19,403 nucleotides of DNA. It comes from Lachnospiraceae bacterium (GTDB lineage Bacteria > Bacillota > Clostridia > Lachnospirales > Lachnospiraceae). The position numbers and the translations under genes are program-made. Under the pieces are notes generated by a model. It did no database searches and was not told the DNA's origin. It worked only from the letters and a program-made list of their open reading frames with translations. Location: contig JAPJQL010000051.1 of NCBI GenBank assembly GCA_030825115.1, positions 1 to 19,403 on the forward strand, read 5' to 3'. Shown here one piece after another: positions 1-8,011 of this stretch (position 1 is the stretch's first letter; each line of letters begins with the position of its first letter).

Positions 1-22
1 CCAAAAAGACTCTTTTTTATTA
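1..22. terminator. Possible partial hairpin at the window edge
   Basis: AAAAAG and CTTTTT arms (3-8 and 12-17) flank a short centre, with a T-rich flank on the plus strand. It could be the remains of a terminator whose gene lies outside the window, or the end of the tRNA transcript. The stem is AT-only and the window cuts it, so the call is weak. Confidence 0.25.
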
Positions 23-92
23 GAATTTTCAGGGTTTTACATACTGTTCAATCTTTTATTTTCAAGGTTCATACGGCTCTTAGCTGAGCCTA

Positions 93-181
93 CGCAGAAG
101 GAGGGATTTGAACCCTCGCGCCGCTATTAACGACCTGCACCCTTTCCAGGGGTGTCCCTTCAGCCTCTTGGGTACTTCTGC
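93..181 (-). tRNA. tRNA-Ser (anticodon GGA)
   Basis: Read on the minus strand, a 7-bp acceptor stem (GCAGAAG at 181-175 with CTTCTGC at 100-94) encloses a cloverleaf with a CACCC/GGGTG anticodon stem, loop CTGGAAA (anticodon GGA), a long serine-type variable arm and a T-loop reading GGTTCAAATCC. The discriminator is G at 93. The 3' CCA is not encoded, as the next bases read TAG, so maturation should need RNase Z and a CCA-adding enzyme. It decodes UCC/UCU. It lies about 70 bp downstream of a second tRNA-Ser and probably shares its transcript. Confidence 0.95.
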
Positions 182-249
182 ATAAGTACCGATGCCTGAA
201 CATCAGCAAAACTATATAATTGTCATCGGCAGATCTAAAATCTGTCCAA

Positions 250-335
250 CGGAGAGGGTGGGATTCGAACCCACGCGCCCTTGCGGACAAACGGTTTTCA
301 AGACCGCCTCGTTATGACCACTTCGATACCTCTCC
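250..335 (-). tRNA. tRNA-Ser (anticodon UGA)
   Basis: Minus-strand cloverleaf with acceptor GGAGAGG (335-329) pairing with CCTCTCC (257-251), anticodon loop CTTGAAA (anticodon UGA), a long variable arm typical of serine tRNAs, and T-loop GGTTCGAATCC. The discriminator is G at 250. No CCA is encoded; the following bases are TTG. It reads UCA and, by wobble, other UCN codons. It is the promoter-proximal member of a two-gene tRNA unit. Confidence 0.95.
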
Positions 336-365
336 AAAGCATTCGTTCATCAAACGTGCTTGTCT

Positions 366-394
366 ATAATAATAAATTTTTGGTAATTTGTCAA
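366..394 (-). promoter_or_regulatory. Promoter of the tRNA-Ser pair
   Basis: On the minus strand TTGACA (394-389) and TATTAT (371-366) are separated by exactly 17 bp, a near-consensus sigma-A promoter. The start would lie about 25 bp before the first tRNA. The -35 begins about 9 bp after the ispD stop codon, and three phased A-tracts (minus strand, 400-426) lie directly upstream, resembling the UP elements of stable RNA promoters. Confidence 0.8.
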
Positions 395-403
395 GCGACT
401 TTT

Positions 404-1168
404 TCAACTTTTTTCAACTTTTTTTTCGAAAGCTATTTTGTATCCATTTTTCCGGCTTAAAATCTGCCGTTTTGCCAACAGAGCTTCTGCGATCACCATG
501 TCCTCCGGCGTTGTCACCTTCAGGTTTTCGTAGCTGCCCAAAATCAGCTTCACCTTATGGTCTGTCTGGCTTTCTACCACCATAGCGTCATCCGTGATCC
601 CTGACTGAAGACGTTCATCGCCCATAAGTCTGTCATAGGCATCCTTAACCAGCTGGTATGAAAATGCCTGTGGTGTCTGAATCTGCCACAGACGGGCACG
701 GTCCGGCGTATCTGCCGCAAAATCCTGACCGTCTGCCAGTTTTATCGTATCCTTTACCGGCATTCCCACAACACAGGCGCCGTACTGTCTGGCCCCCTCG
801 ATCGCACGCATGATGATCTCTTCTGTCACCAGTGGCCGGGCGCCGTCGTGGATCAGTACACAGTCGCAGTCCTTCAGCGCCTTCAGCCCTTCATACACCG
901 AATGATAACGCTCCGCTCCGCCTGCAACCACCGCTTTTACTTTCAAAAAGCCATATGCCTCCACAATCTCTGTCCGGGCGTACTCCTCTTCTCCTGCTCC
1001 GGTCACAAGCACGACCTCATCGATTCCGCTGTTCTCAAACGCCTCCAGCGCATATGTGATCAGCGGCCTGCCGCCGAGCATCAGATACTGCTTTTGTACC
1101 TTGCTGTGCATCCGCTTCCCCTGCCCTCCGGCGAGTACCACGGCGCCTGTCCTGCACCTTTTTTCCAT
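404..1168 (-). CDS. ispD: 2-C-methyl-D-erythritol 4-phosphate cytidylyltransferase
   Basis: Cytosolic MEP-pathway enzyme that joins CTP and methylerythritol phosphate to give CDP-ME on the way to isopentenyl diphosphate. The 254-residue protein shows the nucleotidyltransferase P-loop LAGGQGKRM (12-20), HDGARP (107-112), PVKDTIK (137-143), TPQ (165-167) and a C-terminal KVTTPEDM stretch (217-224), all typical of IspD. It carries roughly 20-25 extra Lys-rich residues after the conserved core. AGGAGG lies 5 bases before the ATG and supports the start. It follows tsaD after 17 bp and is the last gene of the rnz–tsaD–ispD unit. No hairpin terminator follows; the tRNA promoter begins almost at the stop codon. 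Confidence 0.93.
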   Translation of the reverse strand: MEKRCRTGAVVLAGGQGKRMHSKVQKQYLMLGGRPLITYALEAFENSGIDEVVLVTGAGEEEYARTEIVEAYGFLKVKAVVAGGAERYHSVYEGLKALKDCDCVLIHDGARPLVTEEIIMRAIEGARQYGACVVGMPVKDTIKLADGQDFAADTPDRARLWQIQTPQAFSYQLVKDAYDRLMGDERLQSGITDDAMVVESQTDHKVKLILGSYENLKVTTPEDMVIAEALLAKRQILSRKNGYKIAFEKKVEKS

Positions 1169-1185
1169 CTTCTCCTCCTGCCACG

Positions 1186-2235
1186 TTACCGTTCGCCAAG
1201 CTTCAGATTCGGAACTGCATTCAGATCCCAGCCGTGCCGGATCCCCTTCTTATACTCATAATAAGCCGCCGTCCCAATCATCGCCGCATTGTCCGTACAA
1301 TAAATCGGAGACGGATGATAAAAACGGATCCCCTCCTGATCGCATGCCGCCTGCATCGCCTCCCGCAGCGCGGAATTGGACGCCACGCCGCCTGCTATGG
1401 CAAGCCTGTCATAGCCATACTCCTTCGCAGCCAGCACGGCACGGCTGACCAGAGCCTCCACCACCGCATTCTGGAACGATGCCGCCAGATCCGGGACCGG
1501 AATCTCCTCTCCTGTCATCCTGGCATGGTTGATGTGATTGAGGACCGCTGATTTCAAGCCGCTGAAGCTGAAATCAAACGGCGCCCCCTCCACCTTTGCC
1601 CTGGGGAATTCAATCGCATGCTTGTTGCCATCTTTGGCCGCACGGTCCACCTTAGGACCACCTGGATATCCCAGTCCGACGGCGCGGGCAACCTTGTCAA
1701 ACGCCTCTCCGGCCGCATCGTCCCTGGTACGCCCGATAATCTCAAACTCTCCATAATCCTTCACGATCACCAAATGGGTATGTCCGCCCGATACGATCAG
1801 ACAGACAAACGGCGGCTCCAGATCCGGATGCTCGATATAATTGGCCGATACATGCCCCTCAATATGGTGCACGCCTACCAGCGGCTTCTTCGCCGCATAG
1901 GCAATCGCTTTTGCCTCCGCAACGCCCACAAGCAGCGCCCCCACAAGTCCCGGACCGTAGGTCACGCCCACAGCCGTAATCTCAGGCAGTGTTACCCCCG
2001 CATCTTCTAACGCCTGCAAAATCACCTGGTTGATCTTCTCAATATGCTTCCTGGAAGCGATCTCCGGCACAACTCCGCCAAACTGGGTGTGAAGATCAAT
2101 TTGGGAAGAAATGACATTAGACAGCACTTCCCGTCCGTTTTTTACAACAGAGGCTGCCGTCTCGTCACAAGAGCTTTCAATTGCCAGGATCAGTATGTCG
2201 TCTTCCGGCTGATTCCATTCCATCTTATCCATCAT
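1186..2235 (-). CDS. tsaD: tRNA N6-threonylcarbamoyladenosine transferase, catalytic subunit TsaD
   Basis: Transfers the threonylcarbamoyl group from TC-AMP to A37 of ANN-decoding tRNAs, acting with TsaB and TsaE. About 349 residues with the ASKHA fold: AIESSCDETAAS near 18-29, the metal-binding histidines of HHIEGH (H124, H128), SGGHTH (149-154), GGVASNSALR late in the protein, and TDNAAMIG near the C terminus. The open frame extends upstream to 2289, but that overlaps the end of rnz. A purine-rich RBS (AGGGAAGG) sits just before a run of ATGs at 2235, 2232 and 2223. I give the first of these; 2232 has better spacing. rnz ends 7 bp upstream, so the two are cotranscribed and probably translationally coupled. 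Confidence 0.93.
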   Translation of the reverse strand: MMDKMEWNQPEDDILILAIESSCDETAASVVKNGREVLSNVISSQIDLHTQFGGVVPEIASRKHIEKINQVILQALEDAGVTLPEITAVGVTYGPGLVGALLVGVAEAKAIAYAAKKPLVGVHHIEGHVSANYIEHPDLEPPFVCLIVSGGHTHLVIVKDYGEFEIIGRTRDDAAGEAFDKVARAVGLGYPGGPKVDRAAKDGNKHAIEFPRAKVEGAPFDFSFSGLKSAVLNHINHARMTGEEIPVPDLAASFQNAVVEALVSRAVLAAKEYGYDRLAIAGGVASNSALREAMQAACDQEGIRFYHPSPIYCTDNAAMIGTAAYYEYKKGIRHGWDLNAVPNLKLGER

Positions 2236-2242
2236 CCTTCCC

Positions 2243-3163
2243 TCACGCCTTTCCCTCATCATCAAAATCCAGTTCCAGGCTCCAGCCATCCCTCGCTGCT
2301 TTTGCCCGCGGGAATATCTTCCTCACTTTATCAATAAACTCGTCCGGTCTGGTCAGCGACGGACTATAATGGGTCAGCCACATCTCCTTTGGCTGCGCTT
2401 TCACAGCAAGGTTTGCCGCCTCGTACATCGTCATATGCTTGTATTCCCTGGCCTTCACTTCCTTGCCATCCTCTCCGTACATCCCTTCGCAGATAAACAG
2501 GTCTGCCCCCTGGGCATACTCCGCGATCACGGGAACAGGTCTGGTATCGGTGCAGTAAGCCACCTTAAGCCCCCGGCGTTCAGGTCCAAGCACCATATCC
2601 GGAGTGTACTCCACGCCATCCATGACAACCGTCTCCCCCTTCTGCAAAAGGCTCCACGCCCGAAGCGGCACGCCCTGCTCTCTGGCCCGCTCCACATCAA
2701 ACCTCCCTGCCCGGGGAATCGAAACCGCGTAGCCATAACAGGTCACATTGTGGTTTACCTTATACGCATCGATGGTAAACGGTCCAATCACAAATTGCTT
2801 CCTCGGCTCATCCAGTTCTATAAACCGCAAAGAAAACGGCAGCTCCGGCGCAATCATCCGAAGCGCCCCCACAACCCTCTCTAACCCTTTTGGACCGATG
2901 AGGGTGAGCGGTTCGGTCCGTTCCGCATTCCCCATCGTCAAGAGCAGTCCCGGCAGCCCGCTGATATGGTCTGCGTGGTAGTGGGTAAAACAGATGATAT
3001 CGATCGGTTTCGGGCTCCACCCCTTTTCCTTCAGTGCAATCTGGGTTCCTTCCCCACAATCGATCAGCAGACTGCTCCCGTCACACCGCGCCATCATCGA
3101 TGTCAGCCAGCGGTACGGCAGAGGCATCATGCCTCCGGTTCCTAATAAACAAATATCCAGCAT
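2243..3163 (-). CDS. rnz: Ribonuclease Z (tRNA 3' endonuclease)
   Basis: Metallo-beta-lactamase-fold nuclease that removes 3' trailers from tRNA precursors lacking an encoded CCA. The 306-residue length matches short-form RNase Z (ElaC type). Visible motifs are GTGGMMPLPYRWLTS (8-22), IDCGEGTQ (34-41), the zinc ligands HYHADH (61-66), H138, D206 in the CTDTRP motif, H243 and H265 (LTHYS). A GAGG site lies 10 bases before the ATG. First gene of the rnz–tsaD–ispD unit. Both tRNA-Ser genes in this window lack CCA and would be natural substrates. Confidence 0.92.
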   Translation of the reverse strand: MLDICLLGTGGMMPLPYRWLTSMMARCDGSSLLIDCGEGTQIALKEKGWSPKPIDIICFTHYHADHISGLPGLLLTMGNAERTEPLTLIGPKGLERVVGALRMIAPELPFSLRFIELDEPRKQFVIGPFTIDAYKVNHNVTCYGYAVSIPRAGRFDVERAREQGVPLRAWSLLQKGETVVMDGVEYTPDMVLGPERRGLKVAYCTDTRPVPVIAEYAQGADLFICEGMYGEDGKEVKAREYKHMTMYEAANLAVKAQPKEMWLTHYSPSLTRPDEFIDKVRKIFPRAKAARDGWSLELDFDDEGKA

Positions 3164-3214
3164 ATATGTGCAACCTCATTTCTAACAATTCAAATTCTCA
3201 CAGAATCTGATAGA

Positions 3215-3243
3215 ATGATAACACACACGTCAAATGAATTCAA
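3215..3243 (-). promoter_or_regulatory. Promoter of rnz–tsaD–ispD
   Basis: Minus-strand TTGAAT (3243-3238) and TATCAT (3220-3215) with a 17-bp spacer. The predicted start is about 45 bp before the rnz ATG. The -35 lies inside the last codons of the upstream small-protein gene, so the unit can be expressed both from here and by readthrough. Confidence 0.6.
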
Positions 3244-3472
3244 CCTGTTCCTCGATCTCCGGCTCAATCAAAAACTGATTCACCAAATCATCATAGCAAT
3301 CCTCGCACAGATCAAAACGGTGGACTTCCCCGTCCTTTTCCGAGAAAAAGTCCCACGTATGGCTGACCGGGATTGCTCCCTCCCGCAGGATTCCTCCTTC
3401 TACCACCAGCTTCTTTCCACAGCAATTGCACACTACACTTGTCAGTTCCCCGCTACTTTTGTATTTTCTCAT
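3230..3472 (-). CDS. Small CxxC/CxxC putative zinc-binding protein, function unknown
   Basis: An 80-residue protein that I cannot assign to a named family. It has CNCCGKK (C15, C17, C18) and CEDC (C56, C59) about 38 residues apart, with a HTWDFFSEKDGE segment between and an acidic tail, which suggests a single treble-clef or zinc-ribbon module. I chose the start at 3472 because AAAGGCGAG lies a suitable distance before that ATG; the frame stays open to 3502. It sits alone between the terminator of the rimI unit and the rnz promoter. No clear promoter fits in the short gap, so it may depend on readthrough. Small proteins with this look are common as hypotheticals in Clostridia (general impression, not a search). 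Confidence 0.7.
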   Translation of the reverse strand: MRKYKSSGELTSVVCNCCGKKLVVEGGILREGAIPVSHTWDFFSEKDGEVHRFDLCEDCYDDLVNQFLIEPEIEEQVEFI

Positions 3473-3503
3473 CTCATTCTCGCCTTTCTTCATCAAATGC
3501 ATT

Positions 3504-3540
3504 CCAAAAACAAGGGGTATCCACCTCTCTGGATACCCCT
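3504..3540 (-). terminator. Intrinsic terminator after rimI
   Basis: A perfect 11-bp inverted repeat (3513-3523 and 3530-3540, arms AGGGGTATCCA/TGGATACCCCT) with a 6-nt loop, followed on the minus strand by TTGTTTTTGG. The position, 44 bp after the rimI stop, fits termination of the tex-to-rimI transcript. Confidence 0.85.
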
Positions 3541-3583
3541 ACATTATAATCGTTTTTGATTCACATTTTAAGTGGTAAATGTT

Positions 3584-4021
3584 TCATACCCGGCGCAGCC
3601 ACATGATGACGGCGTCCTCCGGCGGATTGCGGTAATATCCCTTCCGCACCGCCTCTTTCGCAAAACCATAGGATTCATACAGGTTTCTGGCTGCCTGGTT
3701 GCCCGCCCGCACCTCCAGCGTAATCGCATACACCTGGTTTTCTCTGGCATGACCTACCATTGCATCCATGAGTTTCCTTGCCGCGCCAAGCCTCCGAAAC
3801 TCCGGCAGCACGGCGATTCTCTGGATCTCCCCTTCACCTGCAAGGATCCTGAGGTTCGCATATCCCAGGATCTGCCCGCTTTGCTCCAGCACAAAATAAA
3901 CGTCAAACGGACTGTGAAGCCCTGCCTCCAGCACTCCGTAGGACCAGTATTCCGAAAAACACCGCTTCTCCAGTTCAGCGATCAGCGGCAGATCATCTTC
4001 CGCCATTCTACGTATCACCAT
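3584..4021 (-). CDS. rimI: Ribosomal protein S18 N-alpha-acetyltransferase (GNAT family)
   Basis: A 145-residue single-domain GNAT enzyme that would transfer acetyl from acetyl-CoA to a protein N terminus; in E. coli RimI the substrate is ribosomal protein S18. The acetyl-CoA-binding stretch FRRLGAARKLMD sits near residues 76-87 after the beta-4 segment IQRIAVLPE, and LEVRAGNQAARNLYESYGF near 102-120 is the usual RimI C-terminal signature. A GGAAGGAAGAAGAG stretch precedes the ATG. It begins 20 bp after tsaB, the common tsaE–tsaB–rimI order in Firmicutes. The substrate is inferred from family and context only. Confidence 0.88.
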   Translation of the reverse strand: MVIRRMAEDDLPLIAELEKRCFSEYWSYGVLEAGLHSPFDVYFVLEQSGQILGYANLRILAGEGEIQRIAVLPEFRRLGAARKLMDAMVGHARENQVYAITLEVRAGNQAARNLYESYGFAKEAVRKGYYRNPPEDAVIMWLRRV

Positions 4022-4041
4022 ACGGTTCTCTTCTTCCTTCC

Positions 4042-4791
4042 CTATTCCCCGGTCCCGACCGAGTGGCCTGCGGCCAGTTCTTCCACCTTTCCCTGCCGCC
4101 TCGCTTCCTCAAGTTCCCGCTCCGCCTGGGCTTTCCGAAGGTAGTCCGGCCGGTGTTCCCCGGCAGTCTCTGTCCGTCCCTGGGCATAATACCAGGCGCC
4201 CATCGCCGCCACGCTTCCGCCGCGCTGACGGTTCACATGGGCAGGGGCAAATTCATAAGGCACAGCGATCAGGTCTCGGATCGTCTCCGCGTACACCGGA
4301 ACGCCATCCCCTAAAAAGATGACCTTCTCGCCCCGTTCATTCAGTTCCTTCACAAGTTCCTTCACATCCATCGCACACTGTGCCTTCACCACCTCAAATG
4401 CACACTGGTTCCGGTACAGCCCCGTATAGACCTGGTTTCGTCTTGCATCCATCATCGGGCAGATGAGCGCCGCAACCCCGTAAAGGTTATACGCCATCGC
4501 ATCCAGCGTGGGCACATGGATCAGCGGCTTGTCAAGCGCCAGCCCCAGCCCCTTCGCCGTAGCCGAGCCGATCCGCAGCCCGGTAAAAGAACCCGGTCCG
4601 CCGGACACCGCTATCGCATCGATGCTCTCAAGCTCCATATCCAGCATCCGCACTACCTCGTCAACCATCGGAAGCAGCGTCTGGGAATGGGTCTTTTTAA
4701 AATTCACCGTATACTCCGCCGTCATGACGTCATCCGTCACAATCGCCACGGACGCCACCAGTGAAGAGCTTTCAATTCCCAATATTCTCAT
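4042..4791 (-). CDS. tsaB: t6A biosynthesis scaffold protein TsaB
   Basis: Inactive ASKHA paralogue that dimerises with TsaD and supports threonylcarbamoyl transfer to A37 of tRNA. The 249-residue protein starts with MRILGIESSS and carries GPGSFTGLRIG (65-75), the TsaB hallmark. The open frame runs upstream to 4884 inside tsaE, but GGGAGG before the ATG at 4791 and the family start (M-x-I-L-x-I-E/D-T/S) fix the start. tsaE ends 16 bp upstream. The C-terminal segment is rich in Arg/Glu/Ala and likely helical. Confidence 0.92.
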   Translation of the reverse strand: MRILGIESSSLVASVAIVTDDVMTAEYTVNFKKTHSQTLLPMVDEVVRMLDMELESIDAIAVSGGPGSFTGLRIGSATAKGLGLALDKPLIHVPTLDAMAYNLYGVAALICPMMDARRNQVYTGLYRNQCAFEVVKAQCAMDVKELVKELNERGEKVIFLGDGVPVYAETIRDLIAVPYEFAPAHVNRQRGGSVAAMGAWYYAQGRTETAGEHRPDYLRKAQAERELEEARRQGKVEELAAGHSVGTGE

Positions 4792-4807
4792 ATTCCCATC
4801 CTCCCTG

Positions 4808-5233
4808 TCACAGCCCTTCCACGATGATCTTCCGGTAATCAAAGCCACGTTCCAGATCTTTTTCGATCCGGATCCTGACAACATGCTCCGGCAAAATCTC
4901 CGGTATCAGCTGCGACCACTCGATCAGGCATACGCCTTCGCCGTAAAAACAGTCCTCGTAACCAATCTCATCCATTTCACAGACGTCGCCAATCCGGTAC
5001 ACGTCAAAATGGTACAGCGGCAGACGCCCGTCGTCATACTGCTGCACGATGGTAAATGTCGGGCTGTTCACCGGCCCTGCGATGCCAAGCCCCTCGGCAA
5101 ACCCCTGGGTAAAGACGGTTTTCCCCACGCCAAGGTCGCCGTCCAGACAGTAGATCTGCCCCGGCTGCGCCTGTGCTCCGAGTTTCACGCCAATCCCGTA
5201 TGTCTCCTCAGGACAATTGGTCTCTATCACCAT
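4808..5233 (-). CDS. tsaE: t6A biosynthesis ATPase TsaE
   Basis: P-loop ATPase that binds the TsaB-TsaD complex and powers turnover in t6A synthesis. 141 residues with the Walker A motif GDLGVGKT (32-39), NSPTF (56-60), HFDVYR (75-80) and the acidic IEWS motif (104-107). I chose the start at 5233 rather than 5245 because the GGAGGAAG ribosome binding site overlaps the upstream ATG and lies at good distance from the second one (MVIETN). It leads the tsaE–tsaB–rimI trio. Confidence 0.92.
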   Translation of the reverse strand: MVIETNCPEETYGIGVKLGAQAQPGQIYCLDGDLGVGKTVFTQGFAEGLGIAGPVNSPTFTIVQQYDDGRLPLYHFDVYRIGDVCEMDEIGYEDCFYGEGVCLIEWSQLIPEILPEHVVRIRIEKDLERGFDYRKIIVEGL

Positions 5234-5267
5234 AACTTCCTCCATCTGTCACAACTGCAGTTTTTTC

Positions 5268-5768
5268 TCAGATCCGCCTGCGGCGTTCTTTGGGCAGGTG
5301 CGCCCGGACCATCTCGTAAAACGCATCTTCCCGCTCTCCCATAACGGATTTTGGCAGCAGATACGCATGGACCCGGTCCATATACAGGATGACCATCGTC
5401 GGCATCTTGTCAAGCCTTCCCATCTGATCCCAGGCAAATGCCGCCTCCTGCCCGCTTTGCTCCACCTTAAGGCCCTCTTCCCCGAAGGTCAGTATCATCG
5501 ACTCCTTCACCGCCGCAGCCTTCGCCTGCTTGCGCGCCTTATTGTAGAGCAGAAACGGCTGCCACACGGTAAACATCAGCGCGCACACCACCAACAGCGC
5601 CCGGTACGGCGTGGTCAGCGTCCCCCAGCGCGTCACGATCAAAAACAGTGCCGCCAGCGTAAACAACAGATTTACGATTCCCAGCATCCCCGCATTGGCG
5701 TGGTACATGGAAAACTGCCACAAATCCTTCACGCCCAGCTTTACTTCAAAGCGTAATTCTTTTTCCAT
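5268..5768 (-). CDS. YcxB-like membrane protein
   Basis: A 166-residue protein with two hydrophobic segments near residues 28-47 and 57-75, followed by a soluble C-terminal part (about 85-160) with the pattern FGEEGLKVEQSGQEAAFAWDQMGRL and LYMDRVHAYLLPKSVM. This matches the general plan of the YcxB-like family, whose function is unknown. The ATG at 5768 has AAGGAG about 9 bases upstream; the in-frame ATG nine bases earlier directly abuts that site. It lies between tex and tsaE with short gaps (65 and 34 bp), so it is probably in the same transcript. Nothing in it suggests a role in t6A synthesis. Confidence 0.75.
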   Translation of the reverse strand: MEKELRFEVKLGVKDLWQFSMYHANAGMLGIVNLLFTLAALFLIVTRWGTLTTPYRALLVVCALMFTVWQPFLLYNKARKQAKAAAVKESMILTFGEEGLKVEQSGQEAAFAWDQMGRLDKMPTMVILYMDRVHAYLLPKSVMGEREDAFYEMVRAHLPKERRRRI

Positions 5769-5833
5769 CCTTCTCATCTCCTTGTATCTGCCTTACATGC
5801 TCCTTCATGTCCTGCTGCTTTGAAACCACAGCC

Positions 5834-7975
5834 CTACAGCTTCATCGTCAGGGCGATCCGTTTCTTCTGAAGATCCACACTTATGACTTTTACCTCCACG
5901 ATGTCGCCCACGCTGACCACTTCCATCGGATGCTTGATATATCTCTGCGTCATCTGGGATATATGGACCAGCCCGTCCTGATGGACGCCGATATCAACGA
6001 ACGCGCCAAAGTCCATGACATTCCGCACCGTGCCTTTTAAAGTCATCCCCGGAGTCAGATCCTTCATCTCCAGCACATCCGTGCGTAAAATCGGTTTTGG
6101 CATCTCTTCCCGGGGATCGCGCGCCGGTTTCTCCAACTCTTTTACAATATCCCTGAGCGTGATCTCGCCCACACCCAAATCAGAGGCAAGCTTTTTGTAA
6201 TCATGGATCTTTTTTCCAAGTCCCGTAAGTCCGCCCTGCTTTAAATCTTCAGGACGGTATCCCAGTTTCTCCAAAAGCGCCAGCGCCGCCCCGTAGCTCT
6301 CCGGGTGGACGCTCGTCCCGTCAAGGGGATTTTTCCCGTTCTGGATCCGCATAAAACCGGCGCACTGTTCAAATGCCTTCGGTCCCAGCTTTGCAACCTT
6401 TAAAAGCTGCTTCCGGTCCGTAAACGCGCCGTTCTCTTCCCGGTATGCCACAATATTTTTTGCAATAGCCTTGCTGATTCCGGAAATGTACTCAAGCAAT
6501 GAGGCAGATGCCGTGTTTAAATCTACGCCGACTTTGTTCACGCAGTCCTCGACCACGCCCTGCAGCGCCTCGCTTAAGTTTTTCTGGTTCATATCATGCT
6601 GGTACTGCCCCACACCGATGGATTTCGGATCGATCTTCACCAGCTCTGCCAGCGGGTCCTGAAGCCTTCTCGCAATGGAAGCAGCGCTCCTTTGCCCCAC
6701 GTCGAAATTCGGGAACTCTTCCGTGGCAAGCTTGCTCGCCGAATACACCGATGCCCCCGCCTCATTGACGATGATATACTGTACCTGCTCCGGAATCTCT
6801 TTTAAAAGTTCCGTGATGACCATCTCCGACTCCCGCGATGCCGTGCCGTTTCCAACCGAGATCAGAGAGATATGATACTGTCCGATCAGCTTTTTCAAGG
6901 TCGCTTTGGCCTCCGCAACCTTGTTCTGCGGCGCAGTCGGGTAGATGACCACCGTATCCAGTACCTTTCCGGTTTCATCCACCACCGCCAGCTTGCAGCC
7001 GGTGCGGAATGCCGGGTCCCATCCCAGGACCACCTTTCCCGTGATCGGAGGCTGCATCAGAAGCTGCTCCAGGTTCTTGCCAAACAGCTTGATCGCCCCC
7101 GCCTCTGCTTTTTCGGTCAGGTCATTGCGGATCTCCCGCTCAATCGCAGGCGCGATCAGACGGTCATAGCTGTCCGCCACGACTTCCCGCAGAACCGGCT
7201 CCGTGAACGGATTGTTTCTCGTGATCACCTGTTTCTCCAGATAGCGGATGATCGTCTCTACTGGCGCCTCCACCTTGACCGACAGGATTTTTTCCTTTTC
7301 CCCGCGGTTTAACGCAAGTACACGGTGTCCGGCACATTTTTTCACCGGCTCCTCATAGCTGTAGTACATCTCGTATACGGATTCCGCCTTCTCGTCCCTG
7401 GCCGCGGAGCGGATGATTCCCTGCTCTGTTGTCGCCCTGCGGATGTAGGTGCGGTAATCTGCCTTGTCAGATATGCGCTCCGCAAGGATATCTTTTGCGC
7501 CGCCAATCGCAGCTTCCGGAGTCAGGACATCTTTTTCCTCCGACAGGTAAGCTTTTGCCAGCATTTCGAGCGGCTCTTTCACCATCTGGAGGCTGATCAG
7601 GTCTGCAAGAGGCTCCAGCCCCTTTTCCTTTGCTATCATCGCGCGGGTGCGGCGTTTCGGACGGTAGGGACGGTACAGGTCATCCACCGCCACCATTGTC
7701 TGAGCCGCCAGAATCTGAGCTTCCAGTTCCGGTGTCAGCTTGTCCTGCTCCCGGATTGAAGCGAGCACCTGTGCCTTTTTCTCTTCCAGGTTCCGCAGAT
7801 ATCTGAGCCTTTCATCCAGGTTTCGGAGCACTTCATCGTCCAGAGAACCGGTGGCTTCCTTCCGGTATCTGGCAATGAACGGGATCGTATTCCCCTCATC
7901 GATGAGCTGTACGGCCGCCTCCGCCTGTTTATAGCCAATCTGCAATTCTTCCTGCAATACTTTTATAATATCCAT
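5834..7975 (-). CDS. tex: Tex family RNA-binding transcription accessory protein
   Basis: A 713-residue cytosolic nucleic-acid-binding protein of the Tex/Spt6-like family. In order: N-terminal helical Tex region with TIPFIARYRKEATGSLDDEVLR (about 30-52) and DDLYRPYRPKRRTRA (98-112); a YqgF/RNase H-like domain beginning GWDPAFRTGCK (318-328); helix-hairpin-helix repeats (about 483-543); and a C-terminal S1 domain (about 638-712) with GAFVDIGVHQDGLVHIS. The frame is open to 8026, but that ATG lies between the -35 and -10 of the promoter at 8012-8040, so translation must begin downstream; MDIIKVLQEEL at 7975, with AGGGAAG before it, fits the family. First gene of the run reaching rimI. Confidence 0.93.
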   Translation of the reverse strand: MDIIKVLQEELQIGYKQAEAAVQLIDEGNTIPFIARYRKEATGSLDDEVLRNLDERLRYLRNLEEKKAQVLASIREQDKLTPELEAQILAAQTMVAVDDLYRPYRPKRRTRAMIAKEKGLEPLADLISLQMVKEPLEMLAKAYLSEEKDVLTPEAAIGGAKDILAERISDKADYRTYIRRATTEQGIIRSAARDEKAESVYEMYYSYEEPVKKCAGHRVLALNRGEKEKILSVKVEAPVETIIRYLEKQVITRNNPFTEPVLREVVADSYDRLIAPAIEREIRNDLTEKAEAGAIKLFGKNLEQLLMQPPITGKVVLGWDPAFRTGCKLAVVDETGKVLDTVVIYPTAPQNKVAEAKATLKKLIGQYHISLISVGNGTASRESEMVITELLKEIPEQVQYIIVNEAGASVYSASKLATEEFPNFDVGQRSAASIARRLQDPLAELVKIDPKSIGVGQYQHDMNQKNLSEALQGVVEDCVNKVGVDLNTASASLLEYISGISKAIAKNIVAYREENGAFTDRKQLLKVAKLGPKAFEQCAGFMRIQNGKNPLDGTSVHPESYGAALALLEKLGYRPEDLKQGGLTGLGKKIHDYKKLASDLGVGEITLRDIVKELEKPARDPREEMPKPILRTDVLEMKDLTPGMTLKGTVRNVMDFGAFVDIGVHQDGLVHISQMTQRYIKHPMEVVSVGDIVEVKVISVDLQKKRIALTMKL

Positions 7976-8011
7976 GATGTCATCTTCCCTCGCTTTTTTC
8001 TCAACCACATT

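Noticed and set aside
75..90. GGCTC/GAGCC hairpin just after tRNA-Ser(GGA) as a terminator
   Set aside because: The stem is only 5 bp and no U tract follows on the minus strand.
4508..5344. Plus-strand ORF of 278 codons
   Set aside because: Antisense to tsaB and tsaE; no protein-like features.
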